A DNA stretch of 64,000 nt, taken from NCBI GenBank assembly GCA_037176885.1, contig JAWWNJ010000059.1:744001-808000 (forward strand), given 5' to 3'. Position 1 is the first letter of the stretch. Every line of letters begins with the position of its first letter. Below, one piece after another: positions 12,201 through 23,473 of this stretch. A program made the translations under genes and the position numbers. The stretch is from Favolaschia claudopus (lineage: Eukaryota; Basidiomycota; Agaricomycetes; Agaricales; Mycenaceae). Under the pieces are notes generated by a model that saw only the letters and a program-made list of their open reading frames with translations, made no database searches and was not told the DNA's origin.

Positions 12201-13170
12201 GGCCTCATCCATATTCATCCAAACATCAAAATTCGGTTCCCACGATTCTAAATATTAGTATTACTGGAGCACTTTGTATGGGTGAAACGTAACACGTAAC
12301 GCCCACCCTGTTTCGTTTCAACGGTAACGCATAACGGTCGGGTGGTTTCCCTGAGGACTGCGTGACATACAAAGATGTCGAATTATCATGTTTGTGGCTG
12401 TAAAATCCAGCTGAATCTACTGCTATAACATGGCTATAACCCTCCTCCTCCTCACTGCACTCAATCACTCTCTACAATCTTCGTCAAGATAGAACCGGTA
12501 CGGTGCATCGGAGACCACGGGCAAGGTGCTGGGAAGGTGTACCAGAAGCTGGCCGAGGTAGTTTAACTAGTCGCTCGAAGAGGGCTTGTGGTGGACCCGT
12601 CGCTGATTTAGGTGTCTGAGCGTGCGCCACGGCGCAGTGTTCATGAGAAAAAAAAAGAAAAAGGTGTATTACGGAGCCCGTAACAGGAGAAATGCAATCA
12701 CAAAGGGCTATGGATACAAAGAAAGCATAAACGAGAGCTAAAAATTGCCCAGAATCCGTTCAACGTTTGGAAATAGATTTTATCGGTGTTTGCCCGCCCG
12801 TTTCCAAAATTCTATGATGTCACGCATAACGCTGAGGCCGTTTCTGGTTTCCATGCGTAGCGTTTCCAGTCACGCTCGAGGGTCTGTTACGTGCACCCAA
12901 AGTTTGGGAAAGTTTGGCGAAGAACTGAAGGAGAAGATAGGTTTCTACTAGTACCGGTCACGATGTTGTGATTTCGTGATCCCCCCAGCAAAAAGCTATC
13001 TCGTCTCTCAGTTCTTCCTCAAACGTTATGAAAGTTTCAAGACCTATTCTTCGTTTGCATACAAAGGCTTCACCGGGCCAGAATGTCTAATTTCGTCCTG
13101 AAACACTTAACACTAATATTTAGAATTGTGGGAACCGAATTTTGATGTTTGGATGAATATGGATGAGGCC
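12201..13170. mobile_element. TA-flanked inverted-repeat element
   Basis: Inverted arms of about 60 bp begin GGCCTCATCCATATTCATCC; the right arm spans about 13111-13170. TA lies on each side (12199-12200, 13171-13172). The left TA is shared with the right TA of the element at 11370-12198, so the two abut exactly and one inserted at the target duplication of the other. The 970-bp interior has no convincing reading frame. Confidence 0.75.
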
Positions 13171-13768
13171 TATCTTAGATTAGGCTCGATACCCAAAACC
13201 TTCCTGTCAAGACCCCGGAAACCAGCCCCACCATCACCAGTCGGCAAATATGATTTGTATGCCGGAGTTCCGGCCTACAGAAGGGGGAGCTTGCGCGAAT
13301 CTGTATCGATATTACAATGCACATTGGAGTGAAGTCAGTTTTGAGTAAGTTGAACAAGAGATTATAGACTACGCTCAAGTAGAAGTCCATTCCTTGGCTG
13401 TCGAGGGTAAATGTTAATTAAGTTGAGCTCTCCGTTGTGGATCAGTCTCAAGCATCCGCATTGAACCTGTTATGTACATTAGCTTTTTTCAGTCGTCCCC
13501 AGTGAAAACTCGTTCGAAAGTCACTGGCCACAGTCTTGAAGCTTGAAGCTTGACCGCCGACGCGTGAAATGTGCGTGTCTGTCAAAACTGTGTTCCCATC
13601 ACCAACCATCACTCGGGATCAAGCGGACTCTCTCTGGATCAAGAGGAAATCTCTCGCATCACTCGGATTCACCATCCATCACAGATTACATCAAAAAGCC
13701 CTCTAGCACAGCTTATTGCTTTTCGGTGACGGCTCTGATAAAGGGGGAGCAAGCTCCCCCAATCAGCT
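13171..13768. other. No recognisable gene
   Basis: Short overlapping frames only. A local run of near-repeats (actcgggatcaagcgg, actctctggatcaagagg, atcactcggattcacc) occurs at 13605-13690. Nothing else can be supported. Confidence 0.45.
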
Positions 13769-14060
13769 GAGCCGTTTTGGAAACAATATACGGATTTTGA
13801 TCGAGTGGTGCTCATTCGTTTGCGCTTATCTTTGTTTTGCTTCCCGTCACCAGCTCCACTTCAGCCGAATCTGAGTTTTGCTTCCGCCACCGAGAGAACA
13901 TCAGAAAAAAGCAGGGGATTAACAGAACTGAGGATCAAGACTCAGCTGCTACTTGCACAATGACTTGCGAGCAAGGCCCAAAACAAGGGACCAGCGGCAC
14001 TTGATGTGGTACGGCCAGGCATTGTCAACGCCTGGGGAGTCGTAGTTCGATTGGTCCCGG
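13769..14060. mobile_element. TA element family 2, truncated copy
   Basis: From 13771 the sequence GCCGTTTTGGAAACAATATA and the following about 280 bp match one arm and the interior of the complete element at 34529-34906. The match is lost near 14060, where the second inverted arm should be. The copy has therefore lost one end and cannot be mobile. Confidence 0.7.
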
Positions 14061-14299
14061 CAACTTATAGTAACCGGAGTTCGTCACAGCCATCAGTCAC
14101 TGTCGGACGGCCGTCACCGGGACTCCGCCCGCGCTGGCGCCCTAGGCGACCTATTTGCCATCACCCTTGGAATGGCGGGGTTGCCCTCCGGAGGTTAACC
14201 GATGGATCACCTGGGGGCGCGCGAAGGTGCCTTGTGCCCAACGTTATTTGTAGAGGGCGGGCCGGAGCGGTATCCATGCGCTGGTGAGTTCCCACTGTG

Positions 14300-14988
14300 C
14301 CAACCAAGGGCCATGAAATTCATGATGTTTCTCGTCATGACTTTCCTGACGATTTGTCCGGAAATTCATGGTGTTTTACCGGAAATTCATAACAAAACAT
14401 CATGACTCGGAGTCGTGTTTTCATGATGATTATGGGGCTGTTCATGATGATTTTTCATGATGTTTCATTAACAAATTCAGGGCAAAACATCATGAAAAGG
14501 AGGCCAGGGCGGGGCAAATACATTGGGCTACCGGCAGCCGGAGTCGAACCCCGGACTGCCGCACTGCGGTGGCGCAGCGCAACACGGATTATTACTCTTA
14601 GACTAATGTTTGAGGGACATGGGATTTCAGTCCATACATGTCACTAGCGTATCTGTTCTCAAGTTGTTGACTGAGCTATTGACTTGTTAACCAACCGATT
14701 TTCAGTAGGCTGTAGTTGATAGACCTACTAGCACCATGTATTGGTGTAACACTGGGATGAGCACACTATGCACTCAACATCTGGTGGACTTGGCAAAAAA
14801 AAAATGAGTAGTTGTTTCATGACGAAAATTCATGATGTTTTGTCATGAATCCATATTGTCACAAAAGCAAGTTTCTGAGCATCATGAAAGCCGTCTTGAA
14901 ATTCATAACGTCGTTCATGACAAAACATCATGAAACCTGAATTTCATAACAATCTGCATGAATTTCATGATGAATACTTTGCACAGTG
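14300..14988. repeat. ATGATG-rich palindromic repeats
   Basis: 14310-14500 is dense in catcatga / tcatgatg words. 14782-14988 is an inverted copy of the element at 4311-4521, running from GTGGACTTGGC to GAATACTTTGCACAGTG. The spacer holds a tRNA-like box: on the minus strand at about 14540-14552 it reads GGTTCGACTCC, which is the B-box consensus of RNA polymerase III promoters. No complete tRNA cloverleaf was found there. 14060-14300 and 14989-15645 contain no recognisable gene. Confidence 0.5.
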
Positions 14989-16384
14989 TCCTCAATTGCA
15001 GGAAAGGCTGTCTGTAATAGTAGCGCGTGCGGGGCGGCTTCAAATTCCCATTCATGGTCAATGTGGGTGGATAAAGCCGTCGGGAGTCGGGTGGCGCGAC
15101 CTTAGTGCGCTTCACCACAACATGGCAAAAGGTCAAATAAAATATATTTTATCAGAAACAATTAATAGAGGAATACACACAAGCGCTCGTGTATTTATTG
15201 TGGTTTAGCCACCAGTGAAATTCTCAAACTGAGGACTCTGGGGGACGGGGCGGACACCAGGACCGTGGCGGGAGGGCGCGCAAAATGACCGGCTCGGCCG
15301 GCGGAGTCCGAAAGTCATGTAATGTCTATATGGGGCAATCTAATTAGACCAATCGAACGGTTCCTCTGCAGTGCCGGACACGCAAAGTCGACAACTTTGA
15401 TCTTCCATTTATGGAAGGTGTGACACATGCCCAGGCGGCTAGTTTTCTGGGAATGCTGCGAGCTCGTGCTGAGAGAGGGAGGAAAATAGATGATATATTT
15501 ATGATTGCGGTGAGGGGTGATGTGACCCTCGCAGCGAGCGCTCTCGGGCCGGAACCCAGGAAGACAAGGCAGCCCGAGGGAGGAGGGGTTGCCGGGACAG
15601 CGAGGAAGATGAGCTGAGGCCAAGAGAGCAAGAAAAGGGGTGCGGCTAGAGAGCATCGTCGCCGCGCCAAACCAATCCGGGGGCGACCACCATGGAGGTT
15701 GGTTGAATAAGTGGGGGGTCGGAGAGAAGGTGTTTGCTCAACGCCACGATGACGTCAGGTGGCGTGTCAATGTAGAGTTTGAAGCAGTCGAAGTCCAACG
15801 GCCCAGGCGCTGAATGTCAAGGTCGGAGAGACCAATGAGTCGGCACCACGGCCGAAACTATGGCCCGAATATCCTGACGATGAAATCCCGACATGAGTGA
15901 GACAGGCCTTCAAACAGTCGATGAAAAGCTTCCGCGAGAAAGCTCCATAGCCTGTACCATCGCGAGTACGCCGGCCCACAAACAGCGGGTCGTCAGGCTT
16001 GCCCGGCTTATCAAGGTAGGCGCGGAGGAGGGCGTAGGCGCAGGTGGGCAAGCCAGTTTTTGCGATAGTGATGCGCAGTGTTGGCAGGGTCAGTCAATGC
16101 AGGTCAATATTTGTCAATAGCGTAGACCTGTCAATGCATTGACCGGTCAATGACCGGGTCATTGACCGGTCTGTTCCATATTGAGAAAATGTTCCCACGC
16201 TTGGCAGGGCCGTCGCGTCGCAGCTTTCCTCTTCTTCCGTCGCGTCATTCTTCGTGCTCTCCTCTTATTCCTTTCGTCCAAATACCAAGTGCCCATATGC
16301 CACCAAAATCCGTCATCTGGGAGCTATTCTGGACCGATGGATCGCAGTATGGACAAGACCGCTCACATCGAAACGCATGGTGCC

Positions 16385-16836
16385 TAGACTCGTTACCAGT
16401 CTGCTACGCGTGGCCGACAATTGTGGCAAGCACGTCGGGCGTAGCAGACTGGTACTTCTCGGGACAAGCCAAAGGGCTGTCGCGGAGTTTGAAATTTTTG
16501 GTGGGCACCATCAATCAGGTCCTTTTCCCCCACTAAAACTATATTTAAGCTTAAAAAAGTACTACAATACACTCCTATACAGCACTACTGTATATTCAGG
16601 TACTTACTTCAGTATTTTCAACACAATAGGTAGAGGAAATGACAGTCGAGAAATGGCTGGGTCACATACTGTCACGTAGTTTGATGTGTTCGCATCAATC
16701 GGCGAATTACCGGCACCACTCAAGATTTTCAAACTCCGCGACAGCCCTTTGGGCTGTCCCGAGAAGTACCAGTCTACTACGCCCGACGTGCTTGCCACGA
16801 TTGTCGGCCTCGCGTAGTAGACTGGTTACGAGTCTA
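16385..16836. mobile_element. Mutator-type MITE, copy 1 (9-bp duplication)
   Basis: Inverted repeats of roughly 150 bp begin TAGACTCGTTACCAGTCTGC on the left; the right end reads ...CTGGTTACGAGTCTA. The 9-bp duplication catggtgcc is perfect (16376-16384, 16837-16845). Length 452 bp, without coding capacity. Nine-base duplications and long arms are the signature of Mutator-like elements. Copies with related ends and their own perfect 9-bp duplications lie at 33786-34928 and 41098-41735. This one lies between the hAT left end and the hAT coding region, so it is younger than the hAT. Confidence 0.9.
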
Positions 16837-17060
16837 CATGGTGCCGCTGTTGCCTCGATTTGGTAGTTGTGAGGATTCAAGGCGAGGAAGTTTTGTCTGT
16901 GGCGAATGGTGGGCTGGCAGCGCCTCAAAGAACAGGGGATCAGTGGTATCAGGCTGGTGCGTTGATTGGTTTCTGCATTTAGTCGTGACTTTGATATAGC
17001 TGTTGTGTAGCGATCACCCATTCGCTACGCCCGGCGCCAATCTCTGGAAAACCCGACAAA

Positions 17061-19673
17061 ATGCGCCGACATCCAAAAATATGCACCGCCATTGCCGCGA
17101 TCCCTGACCGAGTCAAACAACGGGATGCAATATTTGCAAGGTTGGATCAGAGCAAAAGCATTCCTTCTGCCCAACCACCGGCTTCGACTTCCACAGCTTC
17201 CCCCGCATACCAATATCCACCCCCTCCGCCGCTTTCAAACTTCTCAATTCCCCCACCATTTTCTGGCTCTATGTCGCCCCCGTCTGACTCGCTTCTCTTC
17301 TCCCCTTACCCTGCATCACCGTCCCCGTCTATGTATTCTAATTCCAGCCTCGAGCCTCCGTCGCCCCACCCAGACTCCCCATATTTAAAGCGGCGGCGAA
17401 CTTCCACCTCTTCGTTCTCCCAAGGACCACCGGTATGGTCCGCCGAGCAGCAAGAGGAGTTTGGGCAGGACCTCTGCCGTCTTTTTGTAGCATGCGGCTG
17501 GTCTTGGAACGCCGTTGAGAATCCACAGCTCAAAATATTCTTTCAGAAATATCTTCGCAGTGCTGTTCTCCCTAGCCGTCGAGTTCTTTCAGGCCGCATT
17601 CTCGACCAAGAATCCGACAAGGTCATTCAACGCACTCGACTTCAGATTCAAGGCAAATTAGCAACATATTCTGAGGACGGATGGGCTAATATTGCGAAAA
17701 CTCATATGAACACGTCACTTTTGAGCGTTGAGTACGAGGTGAGCGCCTCTTTTACATACCCGGTGACCCTGCACGCTGATTATTGAAGCCTCATCTTCTC
17801 CGCACTCACAACATGACCGGGCGTCCCAAAACTGGTGATGAATTGTTCGAGATTGTGAAGAGCGACCTTGTCTATGCTAAAGAAACCTACGGGGTGGAGA
17901 CTATTGCAGTTGTTACAGACGATGGTCCGGATGGTAAAAAGATGCGTCGTTTGGTGCGGGAGGAGATGCCGGAACTGGCGACATTTGAATGTTGGGCGCA
18001 CCAAATCAGTTTAATCACAGGCAATTTTCTAGGTATCAAACTCCCGTGGATGGAGAGCGTCAAACTTGCGCTTGAAGTCATCAAATGGTTCAATCACCAC
18101 GGCGTTGCGCTTGATCTCCTGCGCGGTCAACAGCAGCTCATGTCCGCCAAAACCTTAGCTCTCATCCTCCCCATTGTCACGCGGTGGGTCTCCCAATATT
18201 GTTCAGTCCGTCGCATCAAAAAACTTGAAACACCAATACGTACTTGTGTCCTCACGCATCAAGAACGACTACGTCTTTGTGGAGGCCGTAAACCCGAACA
18301 GATCAAGGCTGCGGAGCGAGTCATCGAGATTGTGGGGGATAATGATTTTTGGAAGGATCTGCGGCGGTAAGTCCAGAAACTCGACCGGTGAGTATAATCA
18401 AATACATGTTCCAGTGTCGGGGTTTACCTCGAATCTTTTGCTATCGCTGCCAATCTCCTGCAGGCTCCGACGTGTCGTCTTGATACCGTGGCAACTTGCC
18501 TCGGCAACCTCTTTCGACTGTTTGACTCGGCTCCCGAACCGCTTGTCAAGAAGACGGTCCACTCCAGTCTCGAGCGGAGATGGGGTAAGACCGATCAAGA
18601 ACTGATGATTCTGGCTGTTTTTCTCAACCCTTTTATTCGTTCGCGGACATTTAACCCTTCCAAATTGCCCCCCATGTCGCTTTATCACGGCATCTGTCGC
18701 GCGTACGAGCGGTTCTATGGGCGAAGCGCAAGTACCGACATTGAATTCATGCAAACATTTCAATCGTATCATGACGCCGTCGACTACTATTCCGCGGAAG
18801 CTATGTGGTTGGAAGGATTCAAAGAAATGTACGCAACACAGGCAAGTCTCTTCTTACGCTCAAGGAACGATATTTAATTTGTTGCAATTATAATAGAAGA
18901 AACCCCTGGATATTGTTGCCATATGGCGCCGTATGGATATCGGACCAGATTTCACAGGGCGCAGCGGCTTCGTCAAACTTGCTATTCGCATTTTGAGTAT
19001 AGTCCCGAATTCAGCCGGCGCTGAACGAGTTTTCAGTGTTTATGGACTCACACACACCAAGCATCGTAACCGGCTCGATCCGTTGAAAGTACATAAATCA
19101 ACGACAGTTCGTATGGATGTGCAAGACAGCCATCGCGCAGCCGGTCTGCTCAAGTCACGGAAAGCCCGTCATTTCAGTCTGGCCGACGACCGTGCACAGC
19201 TTGCTGCCATGGAAGCTGAACCCGCCGCTTCATCCACCTCCCCCGAATCCCTCCCTGGTTCCACGGACCCGGCCTCCGAGCCTACTGTGACCCCCGATAT
19301 CGATTTTTCTATCGTCACAAATATGCTGGTTGATCTCGCGGACAAACAGGACGATCAAGACGCCGAAGACGACGCCGCAGACGCTGCTCAGGGACTTCTC
19401 GATATGCCAGCAACAACCTCCGCTTCTTCCTTGCCATCGGCATCTTCTATCACGACTTCCTCGTCTCGGATCCCAGCATACAAGAAGATTAAACTTGCAG
19501 ATTTGTTTGCGTATCCACCTGTTGGTACGCCGGCCTCTGGGCTGGAATTCTTCTGGAAGGCTGGCTTGGATGGACTGGATGAGGAGGAGGAATCTCTTGG
19601 CGCAGAGGCGGAGGAGGCGAGTTCATCAGTGGCTGCAGAAATCTCTTCGTCCGCTACTTCAGCAGTATCTTAG
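17061..19673 (+). CDS. hAT transposase, four exons, 819 residues
   Basis: This nuclear enzyme cuts and inserts hAT elements. Exons are 17061-17738, 17789-18366, 18415-18841 and 18897-19673; the introns (50, 48 and 55 bp) keep one frame from ATG to TAG. The third intron is GC-AG with donor CAG/GCAAGT. The catalytic acidic triad is present: D in SEDGWANI (end of exon 1), D in VVTDDGPDG (exon 2), E in NSAGAERVFS (exon 4). CWAHQI gives the usual CxxH block, and exon 4 carries the hAT C-terminal dimerisation region (FVKLAIRILSIVPNSAGAER). Residues 35-105 are proline/serine-rich. MRRHPKIC at the N-terminus resembles the last part of a BED zinc finger; the frame is open upstream for some codons (...ISGKPDK), so the true start and finger may lie upstream. 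No disabling mutation was found, unlike every other transposase in the window. Confidence 0.92.
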
Positions 19674-20086
19674 CCTAGATTCCTTAGAAAACTACAAATC
19701 TTGTCAATTGCGCCTCGTTACATTGCATGGTAATATTCTAAATGGTTTCTCAACTCTCCCGCTTGCTTCCCAAGCATTAAGTGGTAAAATGATTGCAGTG
19801 CGGACGTTGCCGGAGACCGTTTGATGGCTTAGGCAATGACTGATGGCGGGTCATTGACCGATCGGTCAATGGATTGACAGTTGACCTGACCTGTTTGACT
19901 GACCGGTATATACCGGGTCAGTGCCAACACTGGCACTGATGCGCACCCCAGCGCGGAAGGGGTCGGTTTTGGAGGCCGGGAGGTCAACGGTGAGGTACTC
20001 GTCGTTTTGAATGATGATGTCGCGGCTCTTGAGGCTGAAAGCGCCGTCGAAAGAGTCGTAAGTGATCTCTCCGCAGCGAAGAAAAC

Positions 20087-20647
20087 CACTAAACGCTATT
20101 GACCCAACACTGTCGCGGGCACGTGACTCGGTGATCTCCGTGATGGTCGTCTTCCGGGCGTCCTGCTGCGTCCTGAGACGGACTTGTCGCAATTTTGGCG
20201 TGCATGGTAACGACAGTGATAATGATCGCGTCGGCGCCCCGCGACCATTCGTTCTCATCGAAGCTCAGATCAAAGCATTGAAAAAGCATTGGAACCGTAT
20301 ATTATCATGATGTAGTCGGTCCTCACACAGCGACAGTATACAGAAATAATGCCAAGCAAAGAGAACGGCAGCGTGCGACACGAGGCGGTCGGCAACGAGG
20401 GACATTGGATGTTACTTGTATGAAGAATGAATGTGAGGAGTTTGCGAGACTCGGTGAGCACAGGCAGACTAGGAGGTGGGGATGCAGAACGCAAGGAGCG
20501 ACTTCCTATCACGCAGCCTGTCCTCGCCCCGATCATTGCCTCCCTCTCCAACCCTATCTCCCTTCCGCGCGGTGTTTCTTGTGAGCTAGCCGAGACTCTC
20601 CGAGTTGCCTATGCCCTGGCACTAAACGCTATTGACCCTACACTGTC
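20087..20647. repeat. Pair of 28-bp direct repeats
   Basis: cactaaacgctattgaccca (start of the 28-mer) occurs at 20087-20114 and, with one mismatch, at 20620-20647. The first copy lies within the tyrosine recombinase coding sequence (SIAFSG on the minus strand). The recombinase homology stops at this repeat, so the 505 bp between them look like an insertion or rearrangement. The length would suit a target duplication of a non-LTR retroelement, but no poly-A tail is seen. Confidence 0.55.
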
Positions 20648-23363
20648 TGAGGATTGTAATGTGACACAAATAACAGACCAATGCTCTATGGTACCCACAG
20701 AACCTTCCCGGAAATATACCGAGGCCGGGCGAGCGAGAAATCAGATTCCGCAAACAGACTCAAGGTCAAGCAAGTCAACAAAGAATTGAGGAGCAACAAA
20801 TGCCAAAACCCGTATTCTTTTTCCGAAACGGCTGTATTACTCACGCACATCATGTCATCACTGCCGAATGTAGGCGTGATTAGCAGACTACCGCAGATTA
20901 CCAAATTATGCACGATTACCAAATACTTAGCTATGCAACTTCGAGTACAGAGTATGCCTACCATGTCTTCAGGGACGAAGGGCAAATAACGAGGATTATG
21001 TGGAGCGTTTGTCCATCGTCCCCACTGGCCGCGTCGCTCTGGTGGCAAACACGCTGGCCTTGACAGTGTCTTCCGCACTCAACCAGACTACAGTCTACTA
21101 CAGTGTTGAGCAGGAGCTCTAGACCCATCTCCAAGATGTTGTAGGATGATCCGCACGCTCCCGCTTCGTTCCGCTCTCTTCCTTCCTATTTCATATTTCC
21201 TTTGCTTCCGTACTGTCGCATCACCATCACCACCACCTTACCGACCATATATACTGCTCCTTACCTTCGTTGCCCGCTAGTCGGTTGTTCCCCACCTCGG
21301 CTAGCGTGCGTATACTATTCCATTACTTTCCTACCTATACTTACCTTCTCGTAGTCACTAATATACTCTAGGTACCTAGTCGTTTGTTCCCCACCTCGGC
21401 TAGCTCACTAATATACTCTAGTTGACTCGACTCACCGTTCCTCGGCTGCTTGATCTCGCGCACCGCATTCTCGTCACCTTCTCCTCACTTTACAAGAGGG
21501 CTCCGAGCAATCATCCATTGACAGTTCTCCAGCATTGCTTCGTCTACGTTGACGTTCGGTCTGACTCCGCGGAATCATTAGAGAGTTTGTGCAAGCGACC
21601 CAGGTCGCTTTTCAGCCGCTCAGATCTCCGCAACGACAGATACCAGGTGGGAGCTCTAAGCGACCTGGAAGAGTATTGCCATGGGGCATTCCTAGGTCGC
21701 TGGAACCTCACACCTGAGACTGCTCGTTGTCGAGATCTGAGCAGTCCCAAAGCGACCCGGGTCGCTTTGAACAAACCCGCTATTGATTACCAAAATCCTC
21801 ACCAACCTTGGTGCAAAGGTCAGTGCTCTGAGGCTCTTGATATCTTAAACTCAACAAGAGCAGGTAGCGCACAGTGTTTGTCTCAGTTTGACGCACATCG
21901 TGTTCAAGGATGGCTTGCCCAGAACTTTGCACAAGTACAGGTGAGGTTGTTCCATCAGTCCTGTAGTTTCTCGCTCTCACGGCGCTGGAGTGCTCTTCCT
22001 GAGCCGAAACCAGTTGTTGTTGGGATGGAATGGGTAGTCAAATCTGCAAACTCTCGTTCGACAGGAAGAGTCGATTTACATAATTGACCAAGACAACATG
22101 GAAATCACCAAGGCAGGTATAGGTCTCCACTCACAATTCTCACTGGGGCCTAACATGAGCCCATAACTAGCCCACAGAGCATCGTCCCGTATCTGTGGAT
22201 GTGGAGCCTTGAGTCAACAGCACACTCTTTTCTGGTGTGTATCCAAGTCGTAATTCCCGTTTCGACCACTTCATTTGGTCAATAGCCAGCGCACTACCCC
22301 CATACGAGATGGCACAGCTTCGCAAGACTCTCATAAATGTTTGATATAGGCAAGGAATGGATCCGAGTTGTTGACTTTCCAGCTGAGCTATGACTCCGAC
22401 ACTGAGTGATCCTCAACAAAGTCGAGAGTTCAATTCCCAGAAGGGGATAATTTCGGCTGGGGATGATGACTTCCACGCAACAACACTGTGAAAACATCGG
22501 CGCCTGATTTTCATGTACCTAGACAATGAATTAGTTATCTCATGGAAATGCCCATGATTTTTGTGTTTCATGTATCCCAGAGTAATGAGGCCCCATTCAA
22601 CGAAATTCAGTGGATGCGCACCCCCTCGAAAAATCATGGACTTGGACATGAAAATCACAGCGCCGTCCAGGGCAAAAAAAGCACAAAAATGTCCAAGTCC
22701 AAATGCCGAGTTGCCGGACAGTGACGTCAGAGCTCCACATTCGCAGCACCTATGCTGCGGACGCTCTCACACTCTCTTGTCGCCCTACCACCACCACCAT
22801 CTCGCCAACTCGTCGTCGCCATCGCCATCGCTGTCGCTGAGCGGCTGGCCGGCCAGGGGAGAAAAATGATCCCCGGACGAACACTCTGACAGGTGTCAGA
22901 GTCAGTAGTTTTGTTGACTTTCAGCTGAGCTAACTGACTGTCCAGCTGAGCTAACTAATGACTTTCCAGCTGAGCTAACTAACCGGTTAGTTAGCTCAGC
23001 TGGAAATTCAACACGAGTGTGTACTCTAGTGCTGGTTTGGAATAGGGGCGCGCTCAAATCTCGTTTGGAATTCATTTAAATCTAGCTGATTTCGCCAGAA
23101 ATTCGGTCATTTTTCTGTCAAAATTGCGTCCCAGAAAAAATTCTCTGTACAATCTCTGCCGAGTCATCCTGTCTGAGTTTGATCCGGGAGGAGTTGCCAA
23201 AACCTGGGGCGCGATCTAGGAACAATGATCATTGGCCGAGCCAAGGTTCTTTGGGAAACACCTGGCCCCAAAGGTCAGCTTTGCAAGGGCAGTTGGATTG
23301 ACTCAGACTGACTAATTGTTTTTGAACTGCATATAGAGAACGTCGTTGTCGACACAATGAGCG
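20648..23363. repeat. Gene-free stretch with several small repeats
   Basis: No recognisable gene. 21275-21421 holds a two-fold direct repeat (unit containing ttgttccccacctcggctag followed by actaatatactctag). 21592-21770 is a short inverted-repeat element with arms AAGCGACCCAGGTCGCTTT and inner GCTCAGATCT blocks. 22913-23011 has three tandem copies plus one inverted copy of a roughly 24-bp unit containing TTAGCTCAGCTGG, which matches the A-box of RNA polymerase III genes; the same word occurs at 22373-22388. A 221-codon frame at 21422-22087 crosses the inverted-repeat element and gives no recognisable protein. Confidence 0.5.
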
Positions 23364-23473
23364 GTGGTCTCCGTCACGAAAGCAGAAAGCACCCCACAAC
23401 CTCACCTTCGCGATCATAGAATTCGACCCAGGCCTCAGAACCTGGTCGCTCGGACTGTGGGCGGTAACCGTCA

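Larger units (their letters stand above)
16076..19936 (+). mobile_element. hAT transposon, apparently complete
   Basis: The left end is CAGTGTTGGCAGGGTCAGTC at 16076; the right end is ...GTGCCAACACTG at 19932, giving an 11-bp inverted terminus CAGTGTTGGCA. The 8-mer tgatgcgc occurs at 16069-16076 and 19937-19944, consistent with the 8-bp duplication of hAT elements, with a few bases of slack at the right junction. Subterminal regions are packed with GTCAATG/TTGACC words (at least six copies in 16090-16170 and four in 19850-19890), the usual form of hAT transposase-binding sites. The interior carries a full transposase gene (17061-19673). A Mutator-type MITE sits in the 5' region at 16385-16836. 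The element may be autonomous; expression was not tested. Confidence 0.9.
15646..20115 (-). pseudogene. Tyrosine recombinase gene split by a hAT insertion
   Basis: The C-terminal half lies at 15646-16068 and the preceding part at 19945-20115, both on the minus strand. The upstream part contains IAFSGFLRCGEITYDSFDGAF (first 20 residues quoted in part: FSGFLRCGEITY) and LPASKTDPFRAGVRI. Across the insertion this continues as RITIAKTGLPTCAYALLRAY, GHSFGRGADSL, then in another frame LGRWTSDCFKLYIDTPPD. The last block contains the expected nucleophilic tyrosine (KLYIDT). The HxxR box has lost its arginine (HSFG), and a frameshift separates it from LGRW, so the gene was also decaying on its own. 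The reading order proves that the 3.86-kb hAT landed inside a once continuous gene. These enzymes cut and join DNA and are carried by DIRS/Crypton-like elements; the carrier cannot be named here. Confidence 0.85.

Noticed and set aside
16385..16836. hAT origin for the 452-bp MITE because it lies inside a hAT
   Set aside because: Its duplication is a perfect 9 bp, not 8, and its ends differ from the hAT ends.
17061..17786. Separate 241-residue gene ending at 17786
   Set aside because: A 50-bp phase-0 intron at 17739-17788 joins it in frame to the rest of the hAT transposase.
22361..22460. Functional tRNA gene
   Set aside because: An A-box-like word and a weak B-box are on opposite strands or too close together, and no cloverleaf forms.
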